Assembly: GCA_030530205.1 (NCBI GenBank)
Contig: JAUMVK010000008.1
Location: forward strand, 1 to 64,000
DNA: 64,000 nucleotides
Reading direction: 5' to 3'
From: RGIG3701 sp030530205
Lineage (GTDB): Bacteria; Planctomycetota; Planctomycetia; Pirellulales; Thermoguttaceae
Position 1 is the first letter of the stretch. Each line of letters starts with the position of its first letter. Positions 32,244-40,918 of the stretch are shown here, one piece after another. The notes below the pieces were generated by a model. That model ran no database searches, was not told where the DNA came from, and saw nothing but the letters and a program-made list of their open reading frames with translations. The position numbers were made by a program, and so were the translations under genes.

Positions 32244-33125
32244 CTATTTTACGACTTTCCCTCCAAATTCCTCGAAGCGTTTCAGAAATCTCTGACTTTC
32301 AGGTGAATACTGTTCACGTGGTTTCATAAGCCGAATCACTTTCCACGATGCAGCGCCAAAACCCACCACTGCGCCGTTTTCACCCAGAGTCACTGTTGCA
32401 TAAGGAATTTGAAACTCGGCCAAATAATCCAGGGCCCCTTCGATTTTTTCAATTTCACCACAAACAGCAGAGTCTGAAATCAATAAAACCGTTCCGTCTT
32501 TCGGATAAACGACCGGGCATTTCTCAAGATACAATTTTCCATTCTGCCGCGCCACGGAATTCGCGAGAGCTTCCGGGAAGACCCCTTTTCTCGTAAAAAT
32601 CTGGTGAACGACCTGTGCATCCTGAATAAGAAACGCCACTGGAACATAATCTTCCGCACGAATTTCATACTCAAGCGGGACCTGATTTTGTGAGCACCAA
32701 AGCTGCAAAGGACTCAAAAAATAATCCGTATGGATTTCGTGAAGCGTCTGATTTATCTGAAGCTTGACTTGAGTGAGTTTTTCCCGCACTTCGGCCCCGG
32801 CCATCAGCAATGTCTCGGGTGTTTTCGGAAACAGAAGCGGGAAAAAAGGTTCCAAACGAAATCCCCATTTCAGGGAAAACTGGCTCAGGAAGAATTCGCC
32901 TGAGAGCCGGGCGTAAACTTCATCGTATTTTTCAGGCCGAAGAATTTCCCAATGAATCAATTCTGCATGTGAAACCGTCCAAACATTTCCTCCTGATGAA
33001 GCAGGTATCTCTTGCTTTTTAAGTTCCTCCACGTTCTGCGGAAGGACGCAGATCCTCTGTTCCGCGAGAACATTCCCCGCGAAGCTTAAAACTGCCAAAG
33101 CCAACAAAAGAAACTTTCTTTTCAT
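32244..33125 (-). CDS. Secreted protein of unknown function
   Basis: A 293-residue protein with a clear signal peptide (MKRKFLLLALAVLSFAGNVLA). The mature part is mixed alpha/beta. One region, GKLYLEKCPVVYPKDGTVLLISDSAVCGEIEKIEGAL, has two Cys that could form a disulfide, and FLIQDAQVVHQIFTRKGVFPEALA precedes it. I recognise no family or catalytic motif. The start overlaps the end of the ComEA-like gene by 4 nt (ATGA), so it is translationally coupled and probably acts in the same envelope process. Confidence 0.7.
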   Translation of the reverse strand: MKRKFLLLALAVLSFAGNVLAEQRICVLPQNVEELKKQEIPASSGGNVWTVSHAELIHWEILRPEKYDEVYARLSGEFFLSQFSLKWGFRLEPFFPLLFPKTPETLLMAGAEVREKLTQVKLQINQTLHEIHTDYFLSPLQLWCSQNQVPLEYEIRAEDYVPVAFLIQDAQVVHQIFTRKGVFPEALANSVARQNGKLYLEKCPVVYPKDGTVLLISDSAVCGEIEKIEGALDYLAEFQIPYATVTLGENGAVVGFGAASWKVIRLMKPREQYSPESQRFLKRFEEFGGKVVK

Positions 33126-33676
33126 GAATTATTCTCGTTGAGCAATGATTCCTGATTCGCTCTCTGATCCACCAGTACTCCCGAACCTGCAATCGGCGCC
33201 AAAAACGGTTCCAGGGTTTCGCGTTTCTTTTTACCGATCCCTGGAACCCGTTCAATGTCCTTGAGCGACTGAAACGGCCCGTTCGTGTCCCGGTCCGCAA
33301 CAATTTTCCGGGCCATCACCTCACCAATGCCCGGGAGAAGACGCAGTTCATACTCATTGGCTGAGTTAATGTCAACCAGATAACCATGATTCCGAACATC
33401 GAACGCGGTCGATTCATATACAGGAACCGCGCCTTTCTCAACAGCAAGGGAATCTGTCTGGGAAAACGAGGAGAATATACAGTATAACAAAAAACAAAGA
33501 ACGAAACAGGCCACGCCCCCAACCCCCCAAAGCATAGTGCTTTGGTCCGTTTCTGTGGCCGGCATAAATTGCGGATCTTTGGCGAGACGTGATTTCCAGG
33601 CGAGAAAAGGAAGTTTATCCTTTGACTCGCCATTCACGTTAATGGATTTCGCGGGTTTGCGGGGATGATTGGGCAT
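33122..33676 (-). CDS. Membrane-anchored helix-hairpin-helix protein, ComEA-like
   Basis: A 184-residue protein. A short polar N-terminal segment is followed by one transmembrane helix (about 49-70, MLWGVGGVACFVLCFLLYCI). A C-terminal pair of helix-hairpin-helix units follows: VDINSANEYELRLLPGIGEV with MARKIVADR, and FQSLKDIERVPGIGKKKRE. This matches ComEA, the envelope DNA-binding receptor of natural transformation. Similar small HhH proteins of other roles also exist, and no other competence gene is in the window. It is coupled to the unknown secreted gene downstream. Confidence 0.82.
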   Translation of the reverse strand: MPNHPRKPAKSINVNGESKDKLPFLAWKSRLAKDPQFMPATETDQSTMLWGVGGVACFVLCFLLYCIFSSFSQTDSLAVEKGAVPVYESTAFDVRNHGYLVDINSANEYELRLLPGIGEVMARKIVADRDTNGPFQSLKDIERVPGIGKKKRETLEPFLAPIAGSGVLVDQRANQESLLNENNS

Positions 33677-33754
33677 AAACAGATTCCCACATAAAAAAAC
33701 ATCCGCTGGCGACCTGTGGTCAAATCCCGGAACATACAGGGCCGCGAGTGTCCC

Positions 33755-34873
33755 TTAATGGATCTTTTTCAAATCGTAGCTCATCATTTCCGAAACGAGC
33801 TGCGGGAACGTGGTTTTTGCGTGCCAGCCGAGAACATTCCGCGACTTGGCCGGATTTCCCAGAAGGGTTTCCACTTCAGCCGGACGAAAGAATTCGGGAT
33901 TCACGGCCACGACTACCCGTTCTTCAGAAGGAAAAACATCCTGTTTTCCAGGCTGAAAACCACTCGAAACGCCATCGTGTTTCAGTACCGGGACCCGTGC
34001 AATTCCGACTTCATTCAAGCCGGAACCCTCCCAGCGGATCGAAACACCGCAGTGTTCAAACGCCAGCGTAACGAACTCACGAACAGAGTGTTGTTCCCCC
34101 GTAGCAATGATAAAATCCCCCGGCTCATCGTGCTGAAGGATCTTCCACATCGCCTCGACGAAATCGCGTGCGTGGCCCCAATCACGTTTGGCGCCTAAAT
34201 TCCCCAGTTCCAAACGATCCTGAAGACCGTTCATAATTCTCGCCACCGCAAGGGTAATTTTGCGCGTGACGAAAGTTTCACCGCGGAACGGGGACTCGTG
34301 ATTGAACAGGATCCCATTGCTTGCGAACATTCCATAAGATTCACGATAGTTGACCGTCATCCAATACGCAAACAGCTTGGCCACTCCATACGGCGAACGA
34401 GGATGAAAAGGAGTCGTTTCTGTTTGAGGAATTTCGTGAACCTTTCCAAAAAGCTCCGAGGTGGATGCCTGATAAATGCGCGTTTTTTCCGTAAGTTTCG
34501 CCTGACGCACCGCTTCCAGGATCCGTAGGGTCCCAAGCGCGTCCACATCACAGGTGTAAACCGGCATTTCAAACGACACTTTCACGTGGCTCTGCGCCGC
34601 CAGATTGTAAATTTCGTCCGGCCGGATTTCCTCGACGAGTGTTGTGATATTCAGGGAGTCCGTAGAGTCGCCATAATGCAGGAAAAGCCTGTTTTCCAGC
34701 GTCCCGTCATCAGAAAATTCCAGATTTCCGCAGAGCTCCTGAAGCCGGGCAGTATTGAACTGGGAAGTCCGGCGTATCAGTCCGTGAACCTCGTAGTCTT
34801 TCGAAAGAAGCAAGTGGCTGAGGTACGCGCCATCCTGCCCCGTAATTCCTGTAATAAAAGCTTTTTTCCGCAT
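33755..34873 (-). CDS. gmd: GDP-mannose 4,6-dehydratase
   Basis: A 372-residue short-chain dehydrogenase that converts GDP-mannose to GDP-4-dehydro-6-deoxy-mannose, the precursor of GDP-fucose, GDP-rhamnose and others. It has the Rossmann motif GITGQDGAYL (8-17), the HGLIRRTSQFNTARL start, YQASTSELFGKV with the catalytic Thr/Ser, SPYGVAKLFAYWM with catalytic Tyr and Lys, and NHESPFRGETFVTRKI. The length and motifs are standard. No reductase partner (fcl) is adjacent. The product probably feeds surface polysaccharide. Confidence 0.95.
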   Translation of the reverse strand: MRKKAFITGITGQDGAYLSHLLLSKDYEVHGLIRRTSQFNTARLQELCGNLEFSDDGTLENRLFLHYGDSTDSLNITTLVEEIRPDEIYNLAAQSHVKVSFEMPVYTCDVDALGTLRILEAVRQAKLTEKTRIYQASTSELFGKVHEIPQTETTPFHPRSPYGVAKLFAYWMTVNYRESYGMFASNGILFNHESPFRGETFVTRKITLAVARIMNGLQDRLELGNLGAKRDWGHARDFVEAMWKILQHDEPGDFIIATGEQHSVREFVTLAFEHCGVSIRWEGSGLNEVGIARVPVLKHDGVSSGFQPGKQDVFPSEERVVVAVNPEFFRPAEVETLLGNPAKSRNVLGWHAKTTFPQLVSEMMSYDLKKIH

Positions 34874-34967
34874 TTCTGAAGTGGTCAGGTAAGTCTATGC
34901 ACTGGAGTTTGATATTTGCCAACGGCGAACCCGCGAAAAAACACGGATCCGCCCAAAACCACATCAA

Positions 34968-37223
34968 TCAGCGCCAAAGTGTCATCGCCGCGACGATTTG
35001 ACGAGCCACCGAATTAATATCCAGCTCGCGATTTACACGAAGCAGCGGTTTGTCGAAATGCCGACAGTAGTTTTCCACATTTCGGTTGGCAGTCGGAACC
35101 GATCCTTCTACCATCAGAACCACCGCGACGTTTCCCGGATGCTCAAGTTGGGCGATCTTCATTTCGGAAGCGATCTGCTCTTCACCGGCGAATGCAATCT
35201 TTCCGCCCAGTTTTTCCTGAAGAACCTTCTTCAGCTCGGGATCATCCTGACCGTCCACAAAAATCAGCGTCTTGCCTTGAATCGCGCTCTGAGCCTGACG
35301 GATTACGTCTTCTGACTCGGCGGCAGATCCCGATTCGTAATGGCCGTGAGCCTTTTCCGAAACGACACTCGCGTAAGAAGGAATTCCCTGATGGCCACTG
35401 GCCAGACGGCTGTAGGTCGAGTTTCCCACGTACCGAAGCGGCTGGTCAGACGGAGCAGCCCCAACTGCCCCCGTTCCGTGGACTTCCCCCACCTTAGGCT
35501 CTCTTTCGTCACTACTCCCCAGAATCCCCTGCCCAAACCCATGAGGCTTCCGGTTACTGGAGTATCCCGAGAAAGCAGAGTCACGGTTTTCCCCGTGGCC
35601 ATTCGTTCCAAATGCACTGGAAACGGTTCCAGCGGCAGAGTACGCAGGCGTTGAAACTTTCGACGGGTCCCTGAAGTTTTGTTCAGCAGCAGACGGGAAA
35701 TCCCCTGTAGAAGCCGTGGAGTTCTGCGAAAGTTTCCCTGCCGGAGTTCCTTCACGTTCCATTTCGTCCCACACACTCGTGTATTCATCAGGCGAAGGCT
35801 CCGAAGCCGCTTTGGGCTGCGGCGGCGTCAGGCTTAATTCACGAGCCACGCGGGCTTTCTGCGCTTCATTTTCATGCCAGTAGTCCAGTTCCATCAATAC
35901 GTTAATGAAGAATGGATGATCCTTATACGCCGGAACCGTTTTCAGAGACGGCAAAATGTCCTTCAACGCGGTCTTGAAGCGTTCGTCATTGGCTGGGATA
36001 CCGGCATCCACGAGTTCATCGACCGTTTCGATAATTTTGTTCCAATCGTAATCGTTTCCGTTTTCACTGGTCATACGGCTGGCGTGGTACTGGATCCTGC
36101 GGAACCCTTCCGTAAGGATCTTTTGACGCTGGCCGAGTTTGTCAACTTCTTTGCGCAAACGAGCGATGTAATCCGGAATCACATAAATACGATCTTTCGG
36201 TGCAAGCGAATCCTTTTTCATGTGGCGGTTCACGTAAATTCCGTAACGCTTCGTCAGAAGAGTCAACCAGCGGTGAATCCGAATCTGGTCCTGATCCTCA
36301 CGGCCGCTCACATCATACGTCACCCGGCGAAGAGCAGACTGCGCCGTTGCAGTAATGTACAGAGCGTCACGCAAAATCCGATTGAGTATCTCCGACTTCG
36401 GTGAACGATCGACCAAATCAATGAGCTGACGCATAAAACCGACACAGCAGGCGGCTGCGGCATAAGCGTCCGCGAGCATTTCGTAGGTTTCCGTCGCAAT
36501 GACCGGAGCCGTTTCAGGATTGTTCATCCATAAGTAGCAATTCGTCAATTCCCGAGCGCGCGCCAAAAGATTGTGGTCCTTCGGCTCAATTTCCGTCTGA
36601 AAATTCACCGAGTTTTTCAGCAGACGGTCACGCTCCAGTGCCCAACGGGATGCTTCGATTTTCAACAAAAGACGTTTTTCAAGCTGATCAATGTCTTCAT
36701 TGCGCCACAAACCACCAGTGGACGCATCCATTTTTACCGGTTCATTCTGGGAAGCATCCGCAGCCCGAACATCGGAAACGCTCTCACCCGTCTGTCCCGA
36801 TTCCTTGACCAACGAGCTTCCAACGACCGGACGAACAAATCCCGGAGCCACATTTTGCGAAGGAATCCCCGCCGTTCCTGTCGGTTGAGAAACCGCTGAA
36901 ACGGAACCTCCCGTGACCAATGCATCATTCGCCGTCGGGAATTGAGGCATAAGCCGAATGACGTCTTTCTTCACCGGAGCAGGCGCAGCATTTAGGCCCT
37001 GCTCTTTTTTCTCCACGGAAGAAGAAACGGAAGTGTTTCCATCTGCCGCCGTCTCTAACTTACTGGTAACCTGAGAAACAGCAACACCATTTCCAGTGGT
37101 TACAAAATTTTCGAGCCATGCATCAAAAACTCTCAAAAACCGGCCCAAATCAGGGTTTCGGCTCTCCAGCACGCTCAAATTTTTAATAATACGTTCGTAC
37201 TTCGAAGTTTCACCATTTTCCAT
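34968..37223 (-). CDS. Large protein of unknown function beside a Ser/Thr kinase
   Basis: A 751-residue protein from an ATG at 37223 (GGGGT upstream; a GTG at 37232 is also possible). It has no signal peptide or membrane helix. A short helical N-terminus is followed by a Ser/Thr/Pro-rich linker (about 60-200), a helical, Arg-rich middle domain (about 200-490, including YRIQYHAS-like stretches and AYAAAACCVGFMRQL), and a second disordered linker. The C-terminal alpha/beta domain (LIFVDGQDDPELKKVLQEKL ... VAVVLMVEGSVPTANRNVEN ... KPLLRVN) recalls the DUF2325-type fold, a weak resemblance by eye. The adjacent Ser/Thr kinase gene and the many Ser/Thr residues make it a possible kinase substrate. 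The role is unknown. Confidence 0.7.
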   Translation of the reverse strand: MENGETSKYERIIKNLSVLESRNPDLGRFLRVFDAWLENFVTTGNGVAVSQVTSKLETAADGNTSVSSSVEKKEQGLNAAPAPVKKDVIRLMPQFPTANDALVTGGSVSAVSQPTGTAGIPSQNVAPGFVRPVVGSSLVKESGQTGESVSDVRAADASQNEPVKMDASTGGLWRNEDIDQLEKRLLLKIEASRWALERDRLLKNSVNFQTEIEPKDHNLLARARELTNCYLWMNNPETAPVIATETYEMLADAYAAAACCVGFMRQLIDLVDRSPKSEILNRILRDALYITATAQSALRRVTYDVSGREDQDQIRIHRWLTLLTKRYGIYVNRHMKKDSLAPKDRIYVIPDYIARLRKEVDKLGQRQKILTEGFRRIQYHASRMTSENGNDYDWNKIIETVDELVDAGIPANDERFKTALKDILPSLKTVPAYKDHPFFINVLMELDYWHENEAQKARVARELSLTPPQPKAASEPSPDEYTSVWDEMEREGTPAGKLSQNSTASTGDFPSAAEQNFRDPSKVSTPAYSAAGTVSSAFGTNGHGENRDSAFSGYSSNRKPHGFGQGILGSSDEREPKVGEVHGTGAVGAAPSDQPLRYVGNSTYSRLASGHQGIPSYASVVSEKAHGHYESGSAAESEDVIRQAQSAIQGKTLIFVDGQDDPELKKVLQEKLGGKIAFAGEEQIASEMKIAQLEHPGNVAVVLMVEGSVPTANRNVENYCRHFDKPLLRVNRELDINSVARQIVAAMTLWR

Positions 37224-37633
37224 TTTCTCCACCCCAAGGATTTAAATATAAGGAAAAAATAAAATATCACCCTAACCCGAGTTTTATCACCATTTGGCCC
37301 ACATGAATATCTCAACTACGGCCCTTTAAAATCCTCAAAGGAAACTCAGGTAAAAAGGGACAAAAAAACAATACAGGCAAGATTTTACCGGAATCTGAAA
37401 CAATTCCATAACATACACGCTCCGAAACACTGAAACGAAAACGAGCAGTGAGGCCGCAGCGAATAAAAAAATCTGTTCCTTACTTTATTGTAGCGGATTT
37501 TAGGAATTTTTCAACAGGGTTCAGCCGTGATTCCATTAAAATTTTAAGAAATTTTTAAAAATTTCAGATTTTCCAGAGAGGAACCGGTTAAATCAGGACA
37601 TCAAAACTGACCGATTCAACCGGTTTCTCTGGC
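37224..37633. other. AT-rich intergenic region, no gene
   Basis: 410 bp between the unknown 751-residue protein and the kinase. No plausible gene, RNA or repeat was seen apart from a promoter-like sequence (37487-37514), which would give the downstream gene an untranslated leader of about 255 nt. Confidence 0.5.
37487..37514 (-). promoter_or_regulatory. Candidate promoter for the 751-residue protein gene
   Basis: On the minus strand: TTGAAA (37514-37509), a 16-bp spacer, then TACAAT (37492-37487). Both boxes are five of six to consensus. The start would be near 37480. Confidence 0.5.
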
Positions 37634-39151
37634 TTACTTTTTCTTGAAGAAATTCATTGCGTTCTTTTTGAAACGGTTTAAAACACTATCAACGTTTCTG
37701 GCGGGCTCCTCCGGAACCTCGAAGTTTCCCAAATCCACGTTGGAATCATCAGAAGTGTCCAGAATAAAAGCCTTGCGAATCGTGCTGGAAGGTGCAGCGG
37801 GAGGAACTGGCGGTGGAACCACTCCTCGTTTCGAAGTGGTAACCGTTGCATTCCCTTCCTGATTCGAGGAGTCATCCGGATCCTGTAAATCATCTACCAG
37901 GAGGAGCGAGGGAATTTGCTGCGAATTGGGAGAAACGTCCTCCTCAATCTGAACCAACGGTCGAATACCTGCGTCGGAAGACTTCCCCTGATTCGGTTTG
38001 GAGAGAGGTTCAGAAGCCGCTGATTTCTCCTGAGCAACAATATTTTTAGCGATCGAGCTGACCTGTGGTAAAAACTCGCCCAGGTCGCTCCTCTGAAAAC
38101 TGCCAGACGGCGAAATATCCACGTCTGTTTCACGAATCGGAACAGGAGTTCCATCCGACCACGGCGAAAGAAACTGAATGACTTCTAACGCGGTGGGGAT
38201 CCGTTCCGCCGGATTTTTAGCCATCATACAGGCCATTACGTCCGCAAACTCTTCCGAAATCATCGGGTTCAGCGAGCACGGATTGACCGGGTAGGCATTC
38301 GCATCAAGATGAAGTTTGACCTTGTCCGACGACGAGCCCTTCGGATACGGTACCTGAGCCGTTACAATATAATACAGCGTACAACCAAGGGAGTAAATGT
38401 CCCAAATCGGCTGCGGCGCAAGAGGATTGCGGACCTGATCCGGGGAAATATAATCTGCCGTACCAACGATTTTAGTCGATTTTTCGCGCGTTGCCGAACT
38501 GGCCAGTCCCATGTCGGAAAGTTTCGCGACACCATTCATCGCAACAAGAATATTTCCCGGCTTCACATCCCGGTGAACGAGTCCCATGCGGTGCGCGTAA
38601 GAAAGTCCCTGAGCAGTCTGTACGATCACACTCGCCGCCATTTCCTGAGTCAATGGACCATGACTGCGTACGAGTTTACGCAGATCGGGCCCCGGCACAT
38701 ACTCAGTCACCATGTAATAAACGTTGCCATCCATGCCCGCATCGACCGCGCGAACCAGATTGGGATGGCTCAAATTTGCCATATTCTGAATTTCGTGTTG
38801 GAAATTCTCGATTGCAGATTGCGTAGCCTTCTCACGAGGCAGCACCTTGATCGCGTAAACCACTCCCGTGATTTCGTGCCGTGCCTTGAAAACCTGCCCC
38901 ATTCCACCATGACCGATCGAGTCAAAGATTCGGTAGTTTCCAAGCGTAAAACGGATTCTTCCAGCCAGAAGCTGCTGAGCCTGCCAGCGATTCAGGATTC
39001 CACGATTGACCAAAACGTCTGCCAACCTGCCCGGGATCTCCTCTGGCGCCGGCTGTATTCCGGTCATGATCTCCTTCCTCGCGGAAAGCAGGTCAGCGTC
39101 CTTTGCCAGGCCGCTCACCAATGCGCATTGTTCAAAAAGGCTTAATTCCAT
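37634..39151 (-). CDS. Hanks-type Ser/Thr protein kinase
   Basis: A 505-residue protein. A short N-terminal segment with NRWQAQQLLAGR (56-65) is typical of planctomycete kinases. The kinase domain follows: glycine loop GHGGMGQV (80-87), Lys102 in YAIKVL, catalytic loop HRDVKPGN (193-200) and Mg-binding Asp213 in SDMGL, a variant of DFG. GTADYISPDQ replaces the APE-type motif, and DIYSLGCTLYYIVTAQVPYP follows. The C-terminal 180 residues are Ser/Pro-rich and disordered. No membrane helix is present, so it is cytoplasmic. The ATG at 39151 is preferred to a GTG at 39163. The neighbouring large protein is a candidate target. Confidence 0.93.
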   Translation of the reverse strand: MELSLFEQCALVSGLAKDADLLSARKEIMTGIQPAPEEIPGRLADVLVNRGILNRWQAQQLLAGRIRFTLGNYRIFDSIGHGGMGQVFKARHEITGVVYAIKVLPREKATQSAIENFQHEIQNMANLSHPNLVRAVDAGMDGNVYYMVTEYVPGPDLRKLVRSHGPLTQEMAASVIVQTAQGLSYAHRMGLVHRDVKPGNILVAMNGVAKLSDMGLASSATREKSTKIVGTADYISPDQVRNPLAPQPIWDIYSLGCTLYYIVTAQVPYPKGSSSDKVKLHLDANAYPVNPCSLNPMISEEFADVMACMMAKNPAERIPTALEVIQFLSPWSDGTPVPIRETDVDISPSGSFQRSDLGEFLPQVSSIAKNIVAQEKSAASEPLSKPNQGKSSDAGIRPLVQIEEDVSPNSQQIPSLLLVDDLQDPDDSSNQEGNATVTTSKRGVVPPPVPPAAPSSTIRKAFILDTSDDSNVDLGNFEVPEEPARNVDSVLNRFKKNAMNFFKKK

Positions 39152-39235
39152 TAAAACAATCACTCATTTGCAAAATTTTATCCCTGAAACGGGCCACAAA
39201 CTCATGAACACAGCACAAACGCGAGACTCATCCTG

Positions 39236-39282
39236 AAAAAAACACCCCTGACGGCACAAACGTTTCCATTCGTACCGCCAGG
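39236..39282 (-). terminator. Rho-independent terminator after the second Gfo/Idh gene
   Basis: On the minus strand CCTGGCGGTAC pairs with GTGCCGTCAGG (11 bp with G-U pairs) across a 14-nt loop and is followed by GGTGTTTTTTTC. It lies 35 bp beyond the stop at 39317. Confidence 0.85.
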
Positions 39283-39316
39283 AAAGAGTTTTTCAGGTCG
39301 CGTCAGAGTTTTTCAC

Positions 39317-40684
39317 TCAGATTTTGTAACCGTTCTGGTAAGTCGGATAAACCAGCGATTCCAGACGCTCGCGGTCCTGCGGCTCGCCCAAAATCTTGAG
39401 GTTGGCGGCATCCCAAAGGACCTTTTCGCCAAGCTCTTCAGGTTTGTTCGCGGCCCAAACCGCCAGGTTACCGAGCAGAATCGTTTCGGTCAGTCCGCCG
39501 GACTTTTCGATCATGTTCGAGAACGGCATCAGCGGCTTGTTTTCCTTAATGGCCGTCACGAATTCACCAAAGTGTCCACCGTATTCGTCAGCCGTGACGA
39601 GCGTCTCGTTGACCTTCGGAAGCAGTTCCTGCTCGCGGTCTTTCGCTTCACCGATCAGCACGCGGCTGGTACCGTAGTCGTTCGGGGAGTAGAAGGAACC
39701 TTTGTCACCGATGATGAGGAACGCAGACGCGGCCGGTTCGTTACCGCCGAGCAGAGACGGATCCGGCTTTTTACCGCCGTCGAGCCAGGTAAGTTTAAAG
39801 CCCGGACGCCAATCATTGGCCGGGAATTCAAAGTGAATTTCGCTCCACTTCGGGAAGCTGTCGAAATTGTGCCCGGAAGTGATGGCCTGGACCCACGTCG
39901 GGTTTTTCATTTCGAGAGAGAAATACGGAACGCTGCACGTGTGGCAAGCCATGTCACCAAGAGCGCCGGAACCGAAGTCCCACCAGCCACGCCACGCGAA
40001 CGGATCATAAGCGCCCGGAACGTACGGACGTTTCGGAGCGACTCCAAGCCAGCAATCCCAGTTGAGATGCGGCGGCACTGGCTGGCCTTCGCCGCGTTCG
40101 CCACCCTGCGGCCAAATCGGACGGTTCGTCCAGACGATGACTTCTTTCACGGTTCCGACCAGACCGGCACGGACAAGCGCGATACTTTCACGGGTCTGAC
40201 GGGAAGCGACTCCCTGGTTCCCCATCTGGGTCACAAGGTTCTTTTCTTTGGCCAACGTAGAGAGCATACGGGCTTCAGAGATCGTACGGGTCAGAGGTTT
40301 CTGGCAGAAGGTGGCTTTGCCGTGTTTCATGGCCGTGGCGGCAATGATCGCGTGCATGTGGTCCGCCGTGGAAACCGTCACCGCGTCAAACTGATCGGCC
40401 ATTTCGTCGAACATAACACGGAAATCCTCGTAGGCTTTCGCGCCTGCAAAACGTTTCTCGCCACCTTTAAGCTGGTTGCGGTTCGTGTCGCAGTAAGCCA
40501 CGACTTTTCCGAAACGATTTGCGTCGGTGGAGTCACTGGTTCCCTTGCCGCCGATCCCGACGGAAGCGAAACGCACGACTTCGTTCGGAGATTCATTGGC
40601 CATGAGGTCGCTCATGATGAACATTCCAGCCCCCGCGACGGCGGTGGACTTCAGAAAATTACGACGATGGGTCTTGAGGGACAT
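39317..40684 (-). CDS. Gfo/Idh/MocA-family oxidoreductase with Tat signal (second paralogue)
   Basis: A 455-residue exported oxidoreductase. MSLKTHRRNFLKSTAVAGAG is a twin-arginine signal. The Rossmann motif is degenerate (FASVGIGGKGTSD), the catalytic motif is ATFCQKPLTRTISEAR, and FGSGALGDMACHTCSVPYF replaces the usual GxxxDxxxH substrate-site motif. It differs clearly from the paralogue at 7919, so it probably uses a different sugar. It is a single-gene unit with a near-consensus promoter and a strong terminator. The promoter runs divergently from the response-regulator promoter. Confidence 0.92.
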   Translation of the reverse strand: MSLKTHRRNFLKSTAVAGAGMFIMSDLMANESPNEVVRFASVGIGGKGTSDSTDANRFGKVVAYCDTNRNQLKGGEKRFAGAKAYEDFRVMFDEMADQFDAVTVSTADHMHAIIAATAMKHGKATFCQKPLTRTISEARMLSTLAKEKNLVTQMGNQGVASRQTRESIALVRAGLVGTVKEVIVWTNRPIWPQGGERGEGQPVPPHLNWDCWLGVAPKRPYVPGAYDPFAWRGWWDFGSGALGDMACHTCSVPYFSLEMKNPTWVQAITSGHNFDSFPKWSEIHFEFPANDWRPGFKLTWLDGGKKPDPSLLGGNEPAASAFLIIGDKGSFYSPNDYGTSRVLIGEAKDREQELLPKVNETLVTADEYGGHFGEFVTAIKENKPLMPFSNMIEKSGGLTETILLGNLAVWAANKPEELGEKVLWDAANLKILGEPQDRERLESLVYPTYQNGYKI

Positions 40685-40754
40685 TTTCTATTCCTTTTTA
40701 AATAAGGCGAGATTGGGAGGGAATTCTGCTTGACGCAGACACGCTATTAACTAT

Positions 40755-40783
40755 AGTTTAATCATTTCTCCACCTTTTGTCAA
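40755..40783 (-). promoter_or_regulatory. Near-consensus promoter for the second Gfo/Idh gene
   Basis: On the minus strand: a perfect TTGACA (40783-40778), a 17-bp spacer, then TAAACT (40760-40755). The start would be near 40748 and the leader about 65 nt. Confidence 0.75.
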
Positions 40784-40843
40784 GAGGCTGAAAACGATTT
40801 TCACAAAAAAAATTCCCGAAATCCCCTCATTTCCCCGGCCCCC

Positions 40844-40871
40844 TTGACTTTTTTGGGTTTCTGAATAAAAT
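40844..40871 (+). promoter_or_regulatory. Promoter for the sigma-54 response regulator
   Basis: TTGACT (40844-40849), a 16-bp spacer, then TAAAAT (40866-40871). The start would be near 40878, with about 41 nt of leader containing an AAAGGAA-type site before the ATG at 40919. Confidence 0.7.
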
Positions 40872-40918
40872 AGAAGTCAGTGGTTTAAGCAATCAGTAGT
40901 CAGAGAAAAGGAACCCCT

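Noticed and set aside
40755..40871. Sigma-54 (-24/-12) promoters near the response regulator
   Set aside because: No GG-N10-GC element of adequate quality was found; sigma-70-type boxes explain both genes better.
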